Below the pieces are notes generated by a model. It saw only the letters and a list, made by a program, of their open reading frames with translations. It was not told the origin of the DNA and searched no databases. The position numbers were made by a program, and so were the translations under genes. Positions 54,285-62,680 of a stretch of 64,000 nt of DNA are shown piece by piece. How positions within the stretch are numbered: position 1 is the stretch's first letter; each line of letters begins with the position of its first letter. Origin of the DNA: Capsulimonas corticalis (GTDB lineage Bacteria; Armatimonadota; Armatimonadia; Armatimonadales; Capsulimonadaceae); assembly GCF_003574315.2 (NCBI RefSeq), contig NZ_AP025739.1, positions 4,836,001 through 4,900,000 on the forward strand. The letters run 5' to 3'.

Positions 54285-54334
54285 CGCAATCGTTTACGCA
54301 ATTTCAGTATATCACGGGTCTGATGGATCGTCAA
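54285..54334 (-). promoter_or_regulatory. Distal minus-strand promoter and operator
   Basis: On the minus strand: TTGACG (54329-54334), 17-nt spacer, TATACT (54306-54311), then operator core CGCAATCGTTTACG (54285-54298 on plus). It points to pseudopilin 4, giving a leader near 350 nt, or a separate short RNA. The remaining gap up to 54485 shows no further gene, and I found no plus-strand promoter for the PhyH gene. Confidence 0.6.
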
Positions 54335-54485
54335 GGAAAATTATTGGCGATTTTTGCGGAATGCCGTGACGATTATTCTTCAATGCGCAAGAGGAATATT
54401 GGAAAGTTCGTCGAACTCTTGCGGTCATCCGCTCCGTGGGCTTTCTTCGAAAGCCTGCTTGCGGATTTGATCTAGGAGAAGAACA

Positions 54486-55361
54486 ATGGCGAATCGTGTG
54501 CTGACGGATGAGCAGATCGCTCATTTCATCGACCAGGGCTATGTCAAATTGGAGGGAGCGTTTCCGCGCGAAAAGGCGCTTGCGGCGCAGGATTTTCTCT
54601 GGGAGCGCCTTGCCGAGCGGGGTGTAGGGCGAGAGGACCGCGCAACTTGGACGGAGCCGATGGTCCATCTTCGGGAGGTATATGACGACGACGTGTTTAC
54701 GTCGTGCATGACGGAGCGTCTGGAGGACGCCATCGAGGAGATTGTCGGCCGAGACCGCTGGGCGGATCGCGGCAAGAAAATCGGGTGGGGATGGTGGCCC
54801 GTCAACTTTGCGCTCGGGGCCGACAAGCCTTGGGACGTTCCCACGGGCGGCTGGCACTGGGACGGCATTCAGTTCCGGCACCGCGTCACGGCGCCGGATC
54901 AGGGCTTGCTGCTGCTGCCGCACCTGTCCAGCGTCGCGCCTCAGGGCGGCGGAACGCTGGTGGCGGCCGGATCGCACAAGATCGTCGCGCGGTTTCTGGC
55001 GGCGCATCCGGACGGGATCGAGCTGAACGACGCTCTGCCGGCGTGCAGCCGGGCGCATCCCTGGCTGGCCGAGCTAACCCAGGGCTCGGCGGACGGCGTG
55101 GACCGAGTCGCGAAGTTCATGGACGCCGCGACGACCGATGAGCTGGGAACCGAGCTTCGCGTCGTGGAGACGACCTCGGAGCCGGGAGACGTCTGGATCT
55201 GCCATCCGTTTCTCTACCACGCCGCCTCGCAAAACCATTCGGGAACGCCGCGCTTTATGTGCAACCGCACCACGCCGCTGAAAAGCCCGATGGCGCTGGA
55301 TCGGCCGGACGGCGACTATTCCCCCGTGGAGATCAGCATCCGCGAAGCGCTCGCCGTTTAG
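54486..55361 (+). CDS. Phytanoyl-CoA dioxygenase (PhyH) family Fe(II)/2-oxoglutarate oxygenase
   Basis: A 291-residue double-stranded beta-helix oxygenase with TAGGAGAAG before the ATG. The iron-binding facial triad is seen as HWDG (His124, Asp126) and HPFLYHAASQN (distal His245 most likely). LTDEQIAHFIDQGYVKLEG is the family's N-terminal motif. It hydroxylates an unknown substrate in the cytoplasm. It sits 82 nt before the GH172-like gene and is probably co-transcribed with it, within the CGTAAACG operator region. Confidence 0.9.
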   Translation: MANRVLTDEQIAHFIDQGYVKLEGAFPREKALAAQDFLWERLAERGVGREDRATWTEPMVHLREVYDDDVFTSCMTERLEDAIEEIVGRDRWADRGKKIGWGWWPVNFALGADKPWDVPTGGWHWDGIQFRHRVTAPDQGLLLLPHLSSVAPQGGGTLVAAGSHKIVARFLAAHPDGIELNDALPACSRAHPWLAELTQGSADGVDRVAKFMDAATTDELGTELRVVETTSEPGDVWICHPFLYHAASQNHSGTPRFMCNRTTPLKSPMALDRPDGDYSPVEISIREALAV

Positions 55362-55443
55362 CATTCACGCACGACCGGCGCAACCGGACGAAAATTCGAT
55401 CTCGACGAACGCAACAAAAACAACATCAGGAGCAATATCGCGC

Positions 55444-56526
55444 ATGACGCAGTTCAATGGTTTGGGCCTGCATTTAGGCAATCTCTCACGTCTCTCCTCA
55501 GCGCAGACGCGCTCCATCTCTCCGGAAAACTTCACCGGGGAAAAGGGCAAGGGCGGCATGGCGACCGAAGGATCGTCGTCCTATCACGCCCGGGATCTGG
55601 GCGTCGGCTGGAAGGTCAACCCGTACATCAAGATCGCTTCGGGGGAAACGCGCACGATCGCGGAGATCGATGGGTCGGGGGCGATCCAGCAGATTTGGAT
55701 GACGCCGACGGGCAACTGGAGATACTCCATCATCCGGATCTACTGGGACGATCAGGAGCATCCTTCGGTCGAATGTCCCGTCGGCGACTTTTTCGCGTGC
55801 GGGTGGGGGACGTTTGCTCCGGTCTCGTCGCTCGCTGTTTGCGTCAACCCCGGCTCGGCGTTCAACTGCTACTGGGAGATGCCGTTCCGCAAAAAATGCC
55901 GCATCACATTTGAGAATATCGCCGACGAAGAGATGACGCTGTATTACCAGGTCAATTACACGCTGACGGACGTGCCCGAAGACGCCGCCTACTTCCACGC
56001 GCAGTTCCGGCGCGTCAATCCATTGCCGTACAAAGACGTCTACACGATTTTGGACGGCGTGCAGGGGCAGGGGCAGTTCGCCGGAACGTACATGGCGTGG
56101 GGCGTGAACAACACCGGCTGGTGGGGCGAGGGCGAGATTAAGTTCTATCTTGACGGCGACGGCGAATTCCCAACGATCTGCGGCACCGGCACGGAAGATT
56201 ACTTCTGCGGCTCGTATAACTTCGAGAACCACGCCACCAAGCAGTACCAGGAGTACACGACGCCCTACGCGGGATTGCCCCAGGTGATCCGCCCGAACGG
56301 CATGTATTCGTCGCAGACCCGTTTCGGTCTCTATCGCTGGCATGTGATGGACCCGGTGCGCTTTACCCAGGACCTCAAGGTGACGATCCAGGCGCTCGGA
56401 TGGCGCTCGGGACATCGCTTCCTGCCCCGCCAGGACGATATCGCCAGCGTCGCGTACTGGTATCAAACGCTCCCCACCGCGCCGTTCCCGGCGCTCCCGG
56501 ATCGGGATTATCTCGAAGTCATCTGA
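55444..56526 (+). CDS. DUF2961 / GH172-family protein
   Basis: A 360-residue protein of the DUF2961 family, now GH172, whose members include difructose-anhydride synthase/hydrolase and D-arabinan exo-furanosidases. Family marks: GGMATEGSSSYHARDLGVGWKVNP, IQQIWMTP, FFACGWG, GEGEIKFYLDGD, and TICGTGTEDYFCGSYNF, whose Glu251 is a candidate catalytic residue. Two jelly-roll domains are expected. No signal peptide, so cytoplasmic. AGGAGC precedes the ATG. Likely action on a furanoside; substrate not determined. Confidence 0.88.
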   Translation: MTQFNGLGLHLGNLSRLSSAQTRSISPENFTGEKGKGGMATEGSSSYHARDLGVGWKVNPYIKIASGETRTIAEIDGSGAIQQIWMTPTGNWRYSIIRIYWDDQEHPSVECPVGDFFACGWGTFAPVSSLAVCVNPGSAFNCYWEMPFRKKCRITFENIADEEMTLYYQVNYTLTDVPEDAAYFHAQFRRVNPLPYKDVYTILDGVQGQGQFAGTYMAWGVNNTGWWGEGEIKFYLDGDGEFPTICGTGTEDYFCGSYNFENHATKQYQEYTTPYAGLPQVIRPNGMYSSQTRFGLYRWHVMDPVRFTQDLKVTIQALGWRSGHRFLPRQDDIASVAYWYQTLPTAPFPALPDRDYLEVI

Positions 56527-56535
56527 AATCTTCTG

Positions 56536-56609
56536 GCCAGCAGAGCGAAAGTTCTGAAAAACCATTGACAGAACGAGAAAATGGTCATATAATAACTCAA
56601 CTCTGCTGG
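56536..56609 (+). promoter_or_regulatory. Promoter of GntR-LacI hybrid 1 flanked by inverted operator halves
   Basis: TTGACA (56565-56570), 17-nt spacer, TATAAT (56588-56593): a perfect promoter. GCCAGCAGAG (56536-56545) and its inverse CTCTGCTGGC (56600-56609) lie on either side. The CTCTGCTGGC word recurs twice at the second regulator's promoter, suggesting autoregulation. Confidence 0.75.
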
Positions 56610-56630
56610 CACACCTGTCGAGAATGACCG

Positions 56631-57758
56631 ATGAGTCAGCACACTTTCGCCGAACGATCGAACGAAACTATGCCCGTCAAAACGCAAAATCCGAAATACC
56701 TGGACCTCGCAACGCGGCTTCGCGCGGACGTGCAAAATGGGCGTCTCAAACCCGGCGACCGGCTTCCCTCGTTTGTCGAGCTGCGCAACGAGCACCGAGT
56801 CAGCCGGGGGACCGTCGAGAAGGTTCACGCCCTGCTGGAAAAGGATGGGCTGATCGTCCGCGAACAGGGACGAGGCGTGTTTGTCGCGCCGACCCTGCGC
56901 ACGGCGGCCAACGGGATCATCGGGTTCGCCGGCGGCGGCTTCACCGAACGGAGCAGCTCGCTGTTCTGGGCGCACCTGCTGGATGGTATTCAGCAGGAGG
57001 CGGCGGAGAAGGAGCTGCCACTGCTTCTCCTGACCCGCAATAGCGATCCCAGCATCTGGAGCAAAATCGACGGTCTTTTGATGAGCGTCAACGACGATGA
57101 AACGCAGATCCTGCTCGAACATATGCCGGCGGGTCTTCCCTGTGTTTCCATTCTTCACCCAGTGGACGAAGTGAGCAGCGTGGTGGTGGACGATTACCAG
57201 GGAACCAAGGACGCGACGGACCACTTGCTGGCGCTTGGCCACAAACGGATCGGCTTCCTGATCTCGGGCTTCGACCGCTTGATCGACCAGCGCCTTTCGG
57301 GTTACCGGGACGCGCTTCAGTCGGCGGGGATCGAGCCGAGCCTGAACGGGATCCGTCAGATGCATCTGCGGATCGGTCGCGATTCCAAGACGGAGTTCGT
57401 GGAGCAGGGGCGGCGGACGATGCGCGAGTGGCTGGGTTCGAACTGGGGGACGCTGGGCTACACGGCGCTGATCGCTCAGAACGACAACGCGGCGGTGGGG
57501 GCGATCGAGGCGCTTCGGGAAGCGGGCCTTCGCGTTCCGGAAGATGTGAGCGTGGTGGGTTACGACGGCAACGAGACTTACGACTACTTCACGCCGCGCC
57601 TGACGACCGTCCACGTTCCTATTCAAGAAATCGGCGCCAGGGCGGCGCGAATGCTGATCGACGGCCTGCATGAACGCGGGCGTGAACCTGAGCGGGCGAC
57701 CGTGCCCGCGCGCTTAAGACTGGGAGGATCCACCGCTCCTCCTCCAATGAAGGGATAG
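56631..57758 (+). CDS. GntR-type helix-turn-helix fused to LacI-type sensor, regulator 1
   Basis: A 375-residue hybrid. Residues about 22-88 form a GntR winged helix ([40 protein letters not shown]). Residues about 95-360 form a LacI/periplasmic-binding sensor ([40 protein letters not shown]), as in AraR-type regulators. It should bind sugar in the cytoplasm and repress. The DNA from about 56720 to 57640 is nearly identical to 58998-59917, so this is half of a recent duplication or conversion. ATG 56631 is used, a start at 56670 is possible. A pseudopilin follows after 86 nt. Confidence 0.92.
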   Translation: MSQHTFAERSNETMPVKTQNPKYLDLATRLRADVQNGRLKPGDRLPSFVELRNEHRVSRGTVEKVHALLEKDGLIVREQGRGVFVAPTLRTAANGIIGFAGGGFTERSSSLFWAHLLDGIQQEAAEKELPLLLLTRNSDPSIWSKIDGLLMSVNDDETQILLEHMPAGLPCVSILHPVDEVSSVVVDDYQGTKDATDHLLALGHKRIGFLISGFDRLIDQRLSGYRDALQSAGIEPSLNGIRQMHLRIGRDSKTEFVEQGRRTMREWLGSNWGTLGYTALIAQNDNAAVGAIEALREAGLRVPEDVSVVGYDGNETYDYFTPRLTTVHVPIQEIGARAARMLIDGLHERGREPERATVPARLRLGGSTAPPPMKG

Positions 57759-57844
57759 TCCTTCGCATTTCCGGCCAACAGCGACGTTTATTATCTTGCG
57801 GTTTCATATCGGTCACGATTTCAGTCGAAATTAGGAGATGTCAG

Positions 57845-58675
57845 ATGAAAGTACAACCGAAGTTTTCTCGTACCCAATCTTATGGGTTTACACTCATCGA
57901 ACTGTTAGTCGTCATCGCAATAATAGCGATTCTCGCAGCGATACTATTCCCTGTTTTCGCCAAGGCTCGCGAAAAGGCGCGGCAGGTTAGCTGCTTATCC
58001 AATATGAAGCAGCTTGGCCTGGGATTGATGCAGTATGTTCAGGATAACGACGAAACTTACGTGAGCGGCTCCCATACGGGTTACGGCAGTCCGGACGCGC
58101 AAGTACCGGGCTTCTGGGACGGATATGGCGTGGGCTGGGCCGGCAAGATCTACCCCTACGTCAAGAGCGTGGCGGTGTTCAAATGCCCGGATGATAGCGG
58201 ATCGGTAACTCCGGTCATCTCGTACGCCATGAACGGGAACTTCATTCCTGATCACAGCACGGCGGCGGCAATCAGTATCGCCAAACTCAACAGCCCGGCG
58301 AGTACTGTGTTCCTCTTGGAGGTTTCCCAATACCAAAGTCCACCTGTCAGTGATTTTACGCATGAGGCCGTTTCCGGTGACACGGTTGGACTGGAAGACA
58401 ATTTGATTGGCTATTCCCGGTTCGCAACGGGACAGATGCGCAACATCGGAGACACCAAAACGCTGCCGACACAGCAAATGGTCGACGCCAAGGGACGTCA
58501 TACTGACGGCTCGAATTTCCTCTACGCTGACGGGCACGCAAAATGGTCGCTGCCTACGAAAATATCGCCAGGATATAACGCCAGCACGCACTTCTGTAGC
58601 GGCGATCCAAACTATTCGTGGCTTGCCGCGTGGACGGATTGCCCGGATGGCAGATCGACCTTCAGCATCAATTAA
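57845..58675 (+). CDS. DUF1559 / H-X9-DG pseudopilin 5
   Basis: A 276-residue prepilin-like protein, ATG after [22 protein letters not shown] precedes [20 protein letters not shown]. The C-terminal signature is [13 protein letters not shown], and the tail carries paired cysteines (THFCSG, WTDCPDG). It is the same length as pseudopilin 6 and clearly its duplicate, but far more diverged at DNA level than the two regulators. It lies behind GntR-LacI hybrid 1, probably co-transcribed, and ends at a terminator. Confidence 0.9.
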   Translation: MKVQPKFSRTQSYGFTLIELLVVIAIIAILAAILFPVFAKAREKARQVSCLSNMKQLGLGLMQYVQDNDETYVSGSHTGYGSPDAQVPGFWDGYGVGWAGKIYPYVKSVAVFKCPDDSGSVTPVISYAMNGNFIPDHSTAAAISIAKLNSPASTVFLLEVSQYQSPPVSDFTHEAVSGDTVGLEDNLIGYSRFATGQMRNIGDTKTLPTQQMVDAKGRHTDGSNFLYADGHAKWSLPTKISPGYNASTHFCSGDPNYSWLAAWTDCPDGRSTFSIN

Positions 58676-58732
58676 AATCCTCCGCCGCTGCATCTCACAA
58701 ATGCGCGGCAGTTACCTCACCGTGTGAATACT

Positions 58733-58776
58733 CGTCCCTGGATCGCCATGAATTGGCGTTCGAGGGGCGTTTTTTT
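58733..58776 (+). terminator. Terminator after pseudopilin 5
   Basis: CGTCCCT (58733-58739) pairs with AGGGGCG (58763-58769, one G-U) around an inner small hairpin, followed by T7 (58770-58776). Confidence 0.8.
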
Positions 58777-58795
58777 ATCTCCGATACGCTGGTTT

Positions 58796-58886
58796 TTAAC
58801 TCTGCTGGCATAGTCTCGAAAATTCGAAAAAAAATCCTTGACAGAATGCAAAATCGACCATATAATGTCTTAACTCTGCTGGCATA
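58796..58886 (+). promoter_or_regulatory. Promoter of GntR-LacI hybrid 2 between 17-bp direct repeats
   Basis: TTGACA (58838-58843), 17-nt spacer, TATAAT (58861-58866). The 17-bp word TTAACTCTGCTGGCATA occurs identically at 58796-58812 and 58870-58886, in direct orientation 74 nt apart, either side of the promoter. It probably allows DNA looping by the regulator on its own gene. Confidence 0.8.
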
Positions 58887-58898
58887 CTTACCGGATGG

Positions 58899-60035
58899 AT
58901 GAAGATTTACCAGCACACTTTCTCGGACGATCGGGCGAAACGTATCATGCGCGCCAAATCGCAAAAGCCGAAATATCTCGATCTCGTGACCCGGCTTCGT
59001 GCGGACGTGCAAAATGGGCGTCTCAAACCCGGCGACCGGCTTCCCTCGTTTGTCGAACTGCGCAACGAGCACCGAGTCAGCCGGGGGACCGTCGAGAAGG
59101 TTCACGCCCTGCTGGAAAAGGATGGGCTGATCGTCCGCGAACAGGGACGAGGCGTGTTTGTCGCGCCGACCCTGCGCACGGCGGCCAACGGCATCATCGG
59201 GTTCGCTGGCGGCGGCTTCACCGAACGGAGCAGCTCGCTGTTCTGGGCGCATCTGCTGGATGGAATTCAGCAGGAAGCCGCCGAGCAACGGCTGCCGCTC
59301 CTTTTACTGACGCGCAGCAGCGATCCCAGCATCTGGGGCAAGATCGACGGTCTTTTGATGAGCGTCAACGAAGAAGAAACACAGGAGATTCTCGGGAACA
59401 TGCCGGCGGGTCTTCCCTGTGTTTCCATTCTTCACCCAGTGGACGAAGTGAGCAGCGTGGTGGTGGACGATTACCAGGGAACCAAGGACGCGACGGACCA
59501 TCTGCTGGCGCTTGGCCACAAACGGATCGGCTTCCTGATCTCGGGCTTCGACCGCTTGATCGACCAGCGCCTTTCGGGTTACCGGGACGCGCTTCAGTCG
59601 GCGGGGATCGAGCCGAGCCTGAACGGGATCCGTCAGATGCATCTGCGGATCGGTCGCGATTCCAAGACGGAGTTCGTGGAGCAGGGGCGGCGGACGATGC
59701 GCGAGTGGCTGGGTTCGAACTGGGGGACGCTGGGCTACACGGCGCTGATCGCTCAGAACGACAACGCGGCGGTGGGGGCGATCGAGGCGCTTCGGGAAGC
59801 GGGCCTTCGCGTTCCGGAAGATGTGAGCGTGGTGGGTTACGACGGCAACGAGACTTACGACTACTTCACGCCGCGCCTGACGACCGTCCACGTTCCTATT
59901 CAAGAAATCGGCGCCAGGGCGACATGCGCGCTGATCGAGGCAATTGGCGATCAGGGAGGTAAGGCCAGAACAGCAACAGTTCTGGCGCGATTGAGACTGG
60001 GAGATTCGACCGGGCCCGCGCCGGCGAGAGATTGA
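58899..60035 (+). CDS. GntR-type helix-turn-helix fused to LacI-type sensor, regulator 2
   Basis: A 378-residue near-duplicate of regulator 1 (56631). The GntR wing region and sensor are almost identical, the first 20 residues and the last 30 (from about GARATCALIEAIGDQ) have diverged. DNA offset between the copies is a constant 2277 nt across the core, and the 400 bp over the sensor's middle appear unchanged. ATG 58899 is used, 58947 is possible. Two proteins with the same recognition helix should bind the same CTCTGCTGGC sites. A pseudopilin follows after 105 nt. Confidence 0.92.
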   Translation: MKIYQHTFSDDRAKRIMRAKSQKPKYLDLVTRLRADVQNGRLKPGDRLPSFVELRNEHRVSRGTVEKVHALLEKDGLIVREQGRGVFVAPTLRTAANGIIGFAGGGFTERSSSLFWAHLLDGIQQEAAEQRLPLLLLTRSSDPSIWGKIDGLLMSVNEEETQEILGNMPAGLPCVSILHPVDEVSSVVVDDYQGTKDATDHLLALGHKRIGFLISGFDRLIDQRLSGYRDALQSAGIEPSLNGIRQMHLRIGRDSKTEFVEQGRRTMREWLGSNWGTLGYTALIAQNDNAAVGAIEALREAGLRVPEDVSVVGYDGNETYDYFTPRLTTVHVPIQEIGARATCALIEAIGDQGGKARTATVLARLRLGDSTGPAPARD

Positions 60036-60140
60036 TTTTACCATTTTCGGGCAACATTGCCGTTTTTCAGGCAACATCGACGTTTATTATCTTGTGGTTT
60101 CATATCGGTTACGATTCTATTCCAAACGAGGAGATGTCCG

Positions 60141-60971
60141 TTGAATTTACAGAAAGCAAATTTCCGTTCACGAGCTCAGTTTTATGGCTTTACCTTGATT
60201 GAACTGCTCGTCGTCATCGCCATTATAGCGATTCTCGCAGCAATACTATTCCCCGTCTTCGCCAAGGCCCGTGAGAAGGCCCGCCAGGCGTCGTGTTTGA
60301 GCAACGAGAAGCAGATCGGTTTGGGAGTGCTTCAGTACGTACAGGATAACGACGAAACCTATCCCTGCGGCTCTCGCGCGGGATACGGACAGCCGGGAGT
60401 TCCGGGCTCCTGGGATGGTTATGGCGTGGGCTGGGCGGGCAAGCTCTATCCCTATCTCAAGAGCACGGGTATATTCAAATGTCCGGATGATCCGGGCGCG
60501 GCTAATATCACGATCTCTTACGCCATGAACGCAAACTTTATTCCGGACCACGCCTCGGCGGCGGCGATCACCCTTGCGAAGCTGAACAGTCCCTCGAAGA
60601 CCGTCTATCTGCTGGAAGTCTCGGCGTTCAATAGCCCCAATATCACGGACTTCACACAGGAGGCTGTTTCCGGCGACACCATCGGCGCGGAAGATAACCT
60701 GACCGGCTACTCGCATTTCGCCACGGGACAGATGATCAATAACGGTGATCCGCACGGCCTTCCGACAGCGCAAATGATCGACGCCAAAGGGCGGCACACC
60801 GACGGATCCAACTTCCTGTATGCGGACGGTCACACAAAATGGTCGCTGCCTACGGGAGTGTCGCCGGGTTATACGTCCGGAACGGAAAATTGCAGCACCA
60901 ACCCGGGCAACTGGTGGCTCTCGGAGTGGACGACCTGTCCGGATGGACGCACGACGTTCAGCATCAGCTAA
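60141..60971 (+). CDS. DUF1559 / H-X9-DG pseudopilin 6
   Basis: A 276-residue prepilin-like protein with TTG start at 60141 after [25 protein letters not shown] precedes [20 protein letters not shown]. The C-terminal signature is [13 protein letters not shown]. Compared with pseudopilin 5, the N-terminus and signature are the same but the middle differs at many positions. It is followed after 54 nt by a secreted putative hydrolase, suggesting a common transcript and a shared substrate. Confidence 0.9.
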   Translation: MNLQKANFRSRAQFYGFTLIELLVVIAIIAILAAILFPVFAKAREKARQASCLSNEKQIGLGVLQYVQDNDETYPCGSRAGYGQPGVPGSWDGYGVGWAGKLYPYLKSTGIFKCPDDPGAANITISYAMNANFIPDHASAAAITLAKLNSPSKTVYLLEVSAFNSPNITDFTQEAVSGDTIGAEDNLTGYSHFATGQMINNGDPHGLPTAQMIDAKGRHTDGSNFLYADGHTKWSLPTGVSPGYTSGTENCSTNPGNWWLSEWTTCPDGRTTFSIS

Positions 60972-61025
60972 ATGCGGAGACCGGCTCTTGTCTCTGGGAC
61001 AATGGAGCATTACTGGAGATATTTT

Positions 61026-62651
61026 GTGTGCTGTAAATTTCCATTAAGATCGTTCCTTGTCTTCTGCGCGCTGGCGCCGCTTTACGCGGCTCCGGCGGAT
61101 GCGCAGGGAGCCGGAGTGAAAATTACGTTGAGCGATTCCGGAATGGGGTCGCTCCAATATCACGGGGATGAGCTTCTGTCCGACGGCGCGCTCAGCGTTC
61201 AGCATGTCACGCTGAGCGGCGCCGGAGGGCAAAGCCGGGACGGCGATCTCAAGCCTCTCGCCTCCAAAATCGATCCGTCCACGCGCAAAATCAAAAACAC
61301 CTATTCCTGGGGCGCGGTGAGCTGCGCGTATGAAGTCAAGGCCGACCGTTTGAGCCTGACCATCGGCGTGCTGAACACGTCGCCCGCTACGATTTCGGGA
61401 ATCTGGATCCAGCCGCTCGCGCTGAAGTTTCCACAGGCGCCGAAGGACTGGACCCCCAACGCAGTTTACATGGGCGCGAACCTGGGCGCTCCGACTATCA
61501 GCTACGCGAACTATGGCTCGGGAGCGGTGGCCGTCTGTAATGAAGATTTCGCCCGCCCATTGCTGATGGGCTTTCCTGGACGCGCCGACCTGCAAACGCG
61601 GCCGATCTGGGTTTGCTCGTCGAATATCGGCTGGATGTCCCAGCAGCTCGATTCCCGGATCGTCCGTCCGATCGCGCCGGGCGGCTACGATTTGTATCAC
61701 ATTTCCCTGAGATTTGGCGCGCCGGCGGCGACGCAGAAGTCGCTGACGGCCGATCTCTTAAAGAAGTTCGAGGCGACCTATCCGCCGACGCTGCAATGGA
61801 AGGACCGTCGCCCGATTGGGACGCTGCACCTCGCCGTCAGCGAGCCCCAGTACCATTCGGCGAGCAATCCGCGCGGCTGGCTGATGGAGCCGACAATGGA
61901 TGTCGTTTCGGAGCGCGGCCGCGCGGCGTTCCGCAAGCGAATCATGGATTACGCCGACGAGAGCGTCAAGTTTTTGCAGGAAATGAACGCGCAGGGGATG
62001 GTCACCTGGGATATCGAGGGGGAAGAGTATCCGCAGGCGACGACGTATATCGGCGATCCCAGGCTGACAAAAACACTGGCGCCGGAGATGGACGCCATCG
62101 CCGATGAGTACTTCAAGAAGTTCACCGACGCTGGATTGAAGACGGGGCTTTGCGTGCGTCCGCAGATCCTGCGTCACACGGCGGCGGCGACAGAGCAGAC
62201 GGAAATTTCCGATCCGGCGAAGGTTGTCGGCGTGCTCTACGACAAGATGGTCTACGCCCACAAGCGCTGGGGCTGCACGTTGTTTTATGTCGATTCCAAC
62301 GGCGACCCGAATGTCCCATACGATCCGGCGATCTTCCACAATGTCGCGGTGAAGCTGAAGAAGAGCGGGATTTCGGCGCTGATCATGCCCGAGCACCAGA
62401 ACACGCGTTACTACGCCGACACGGCGCCGTACGATGAGCTTCGCCTGGGCGTGACAACGACCCCGGCGGATATCCGGGATGTGTATCCCGGCGCGTTCAG
62501 CGCCATCTACGCGCCGGACGGACCGCTGGACAAGGACCACGACGCGCTTGTTGCGGCGGTCAAACGCGGGGACATTTTGATGTTCCGGGGCTGGTGGGCA
62601 GATCCGCAAAATCCACAGATTTCCAAGATCTATCAAGATGCGGGGCGGTAA
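61026..62651 (+). CDS. Secreted protein of unknown family with TIM-barrel-like acidic motifs
   Basis: A 541-residue exported protein. The GTG at 61026 has GGAG 7 nt upstream and gives signal peptide MCCKFPLRSFLVFCALAPLYAAPADAQ; the upstream ATGs at 60972 and 61002 are worse. The N-terminal 240 residues look like a beta-sandwich (SYANYGSGAVAVCNEDFARP). The C-terminal half has acidic barrel-like motifs: VTWDIEGEEYPQATTY, KTGLCVRPQ, LFYVDSNGDPNVPYDP and ALIMPEHQN. I do not recognise a family. Position behind pseudopilin 6 and before a CBM9-like protein suggests an extracellular glycosidase. Confidence 0.7.
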   Translation: MCCKFPLRSFLVFCALAPLYAAPADAQGAGVKITLSDSGMGSLQYHGDELLSDGALSVQHVTLSGAGGQSRDGDLKPLASKIDPSTRKIKNTYSWGAVSCAYEVKADRLSLTIGVLNTSPATISGIWIQPLALKFPQAPKDWTPNAVYMGANLGAPTISYANYGSGAVAVCNEDFARPLLMGFPGRADLQTRPIWVCSSNIGWMSQQLDSRIVRPIAPGGYDLYHISLRFGAPAATQKSLTADLLKKFEATYPPTLQWKDRRPIGTLHLAVSEPQYHSASNPRGWLMEPTMDVVSERGRAAFRKRIMDYADESVKFLQEMNAQGMVTWDIEGEEYPQATTYIGDPRLTKTLAPEMDAIADEYFKKFTDAGLKTGLCVRPQILRHTAAATEQTEISDPAKVVGVLYDKMVYAHKRWGCTLFYVDSNGDPNVPYDPAIFHNVAVKLKKSGISALIMPEHQNTRYYADTAPYDELRLGVTTTPADIRDVYPGAFSAIYAPDGPLDKDHDALVAAVKRGDILMFRGWWADPQNPQISKIYQDAGR

Positions 62652-62680
62652 ACGCCGGCCGTTGTGAGAAAAAGAGACCG

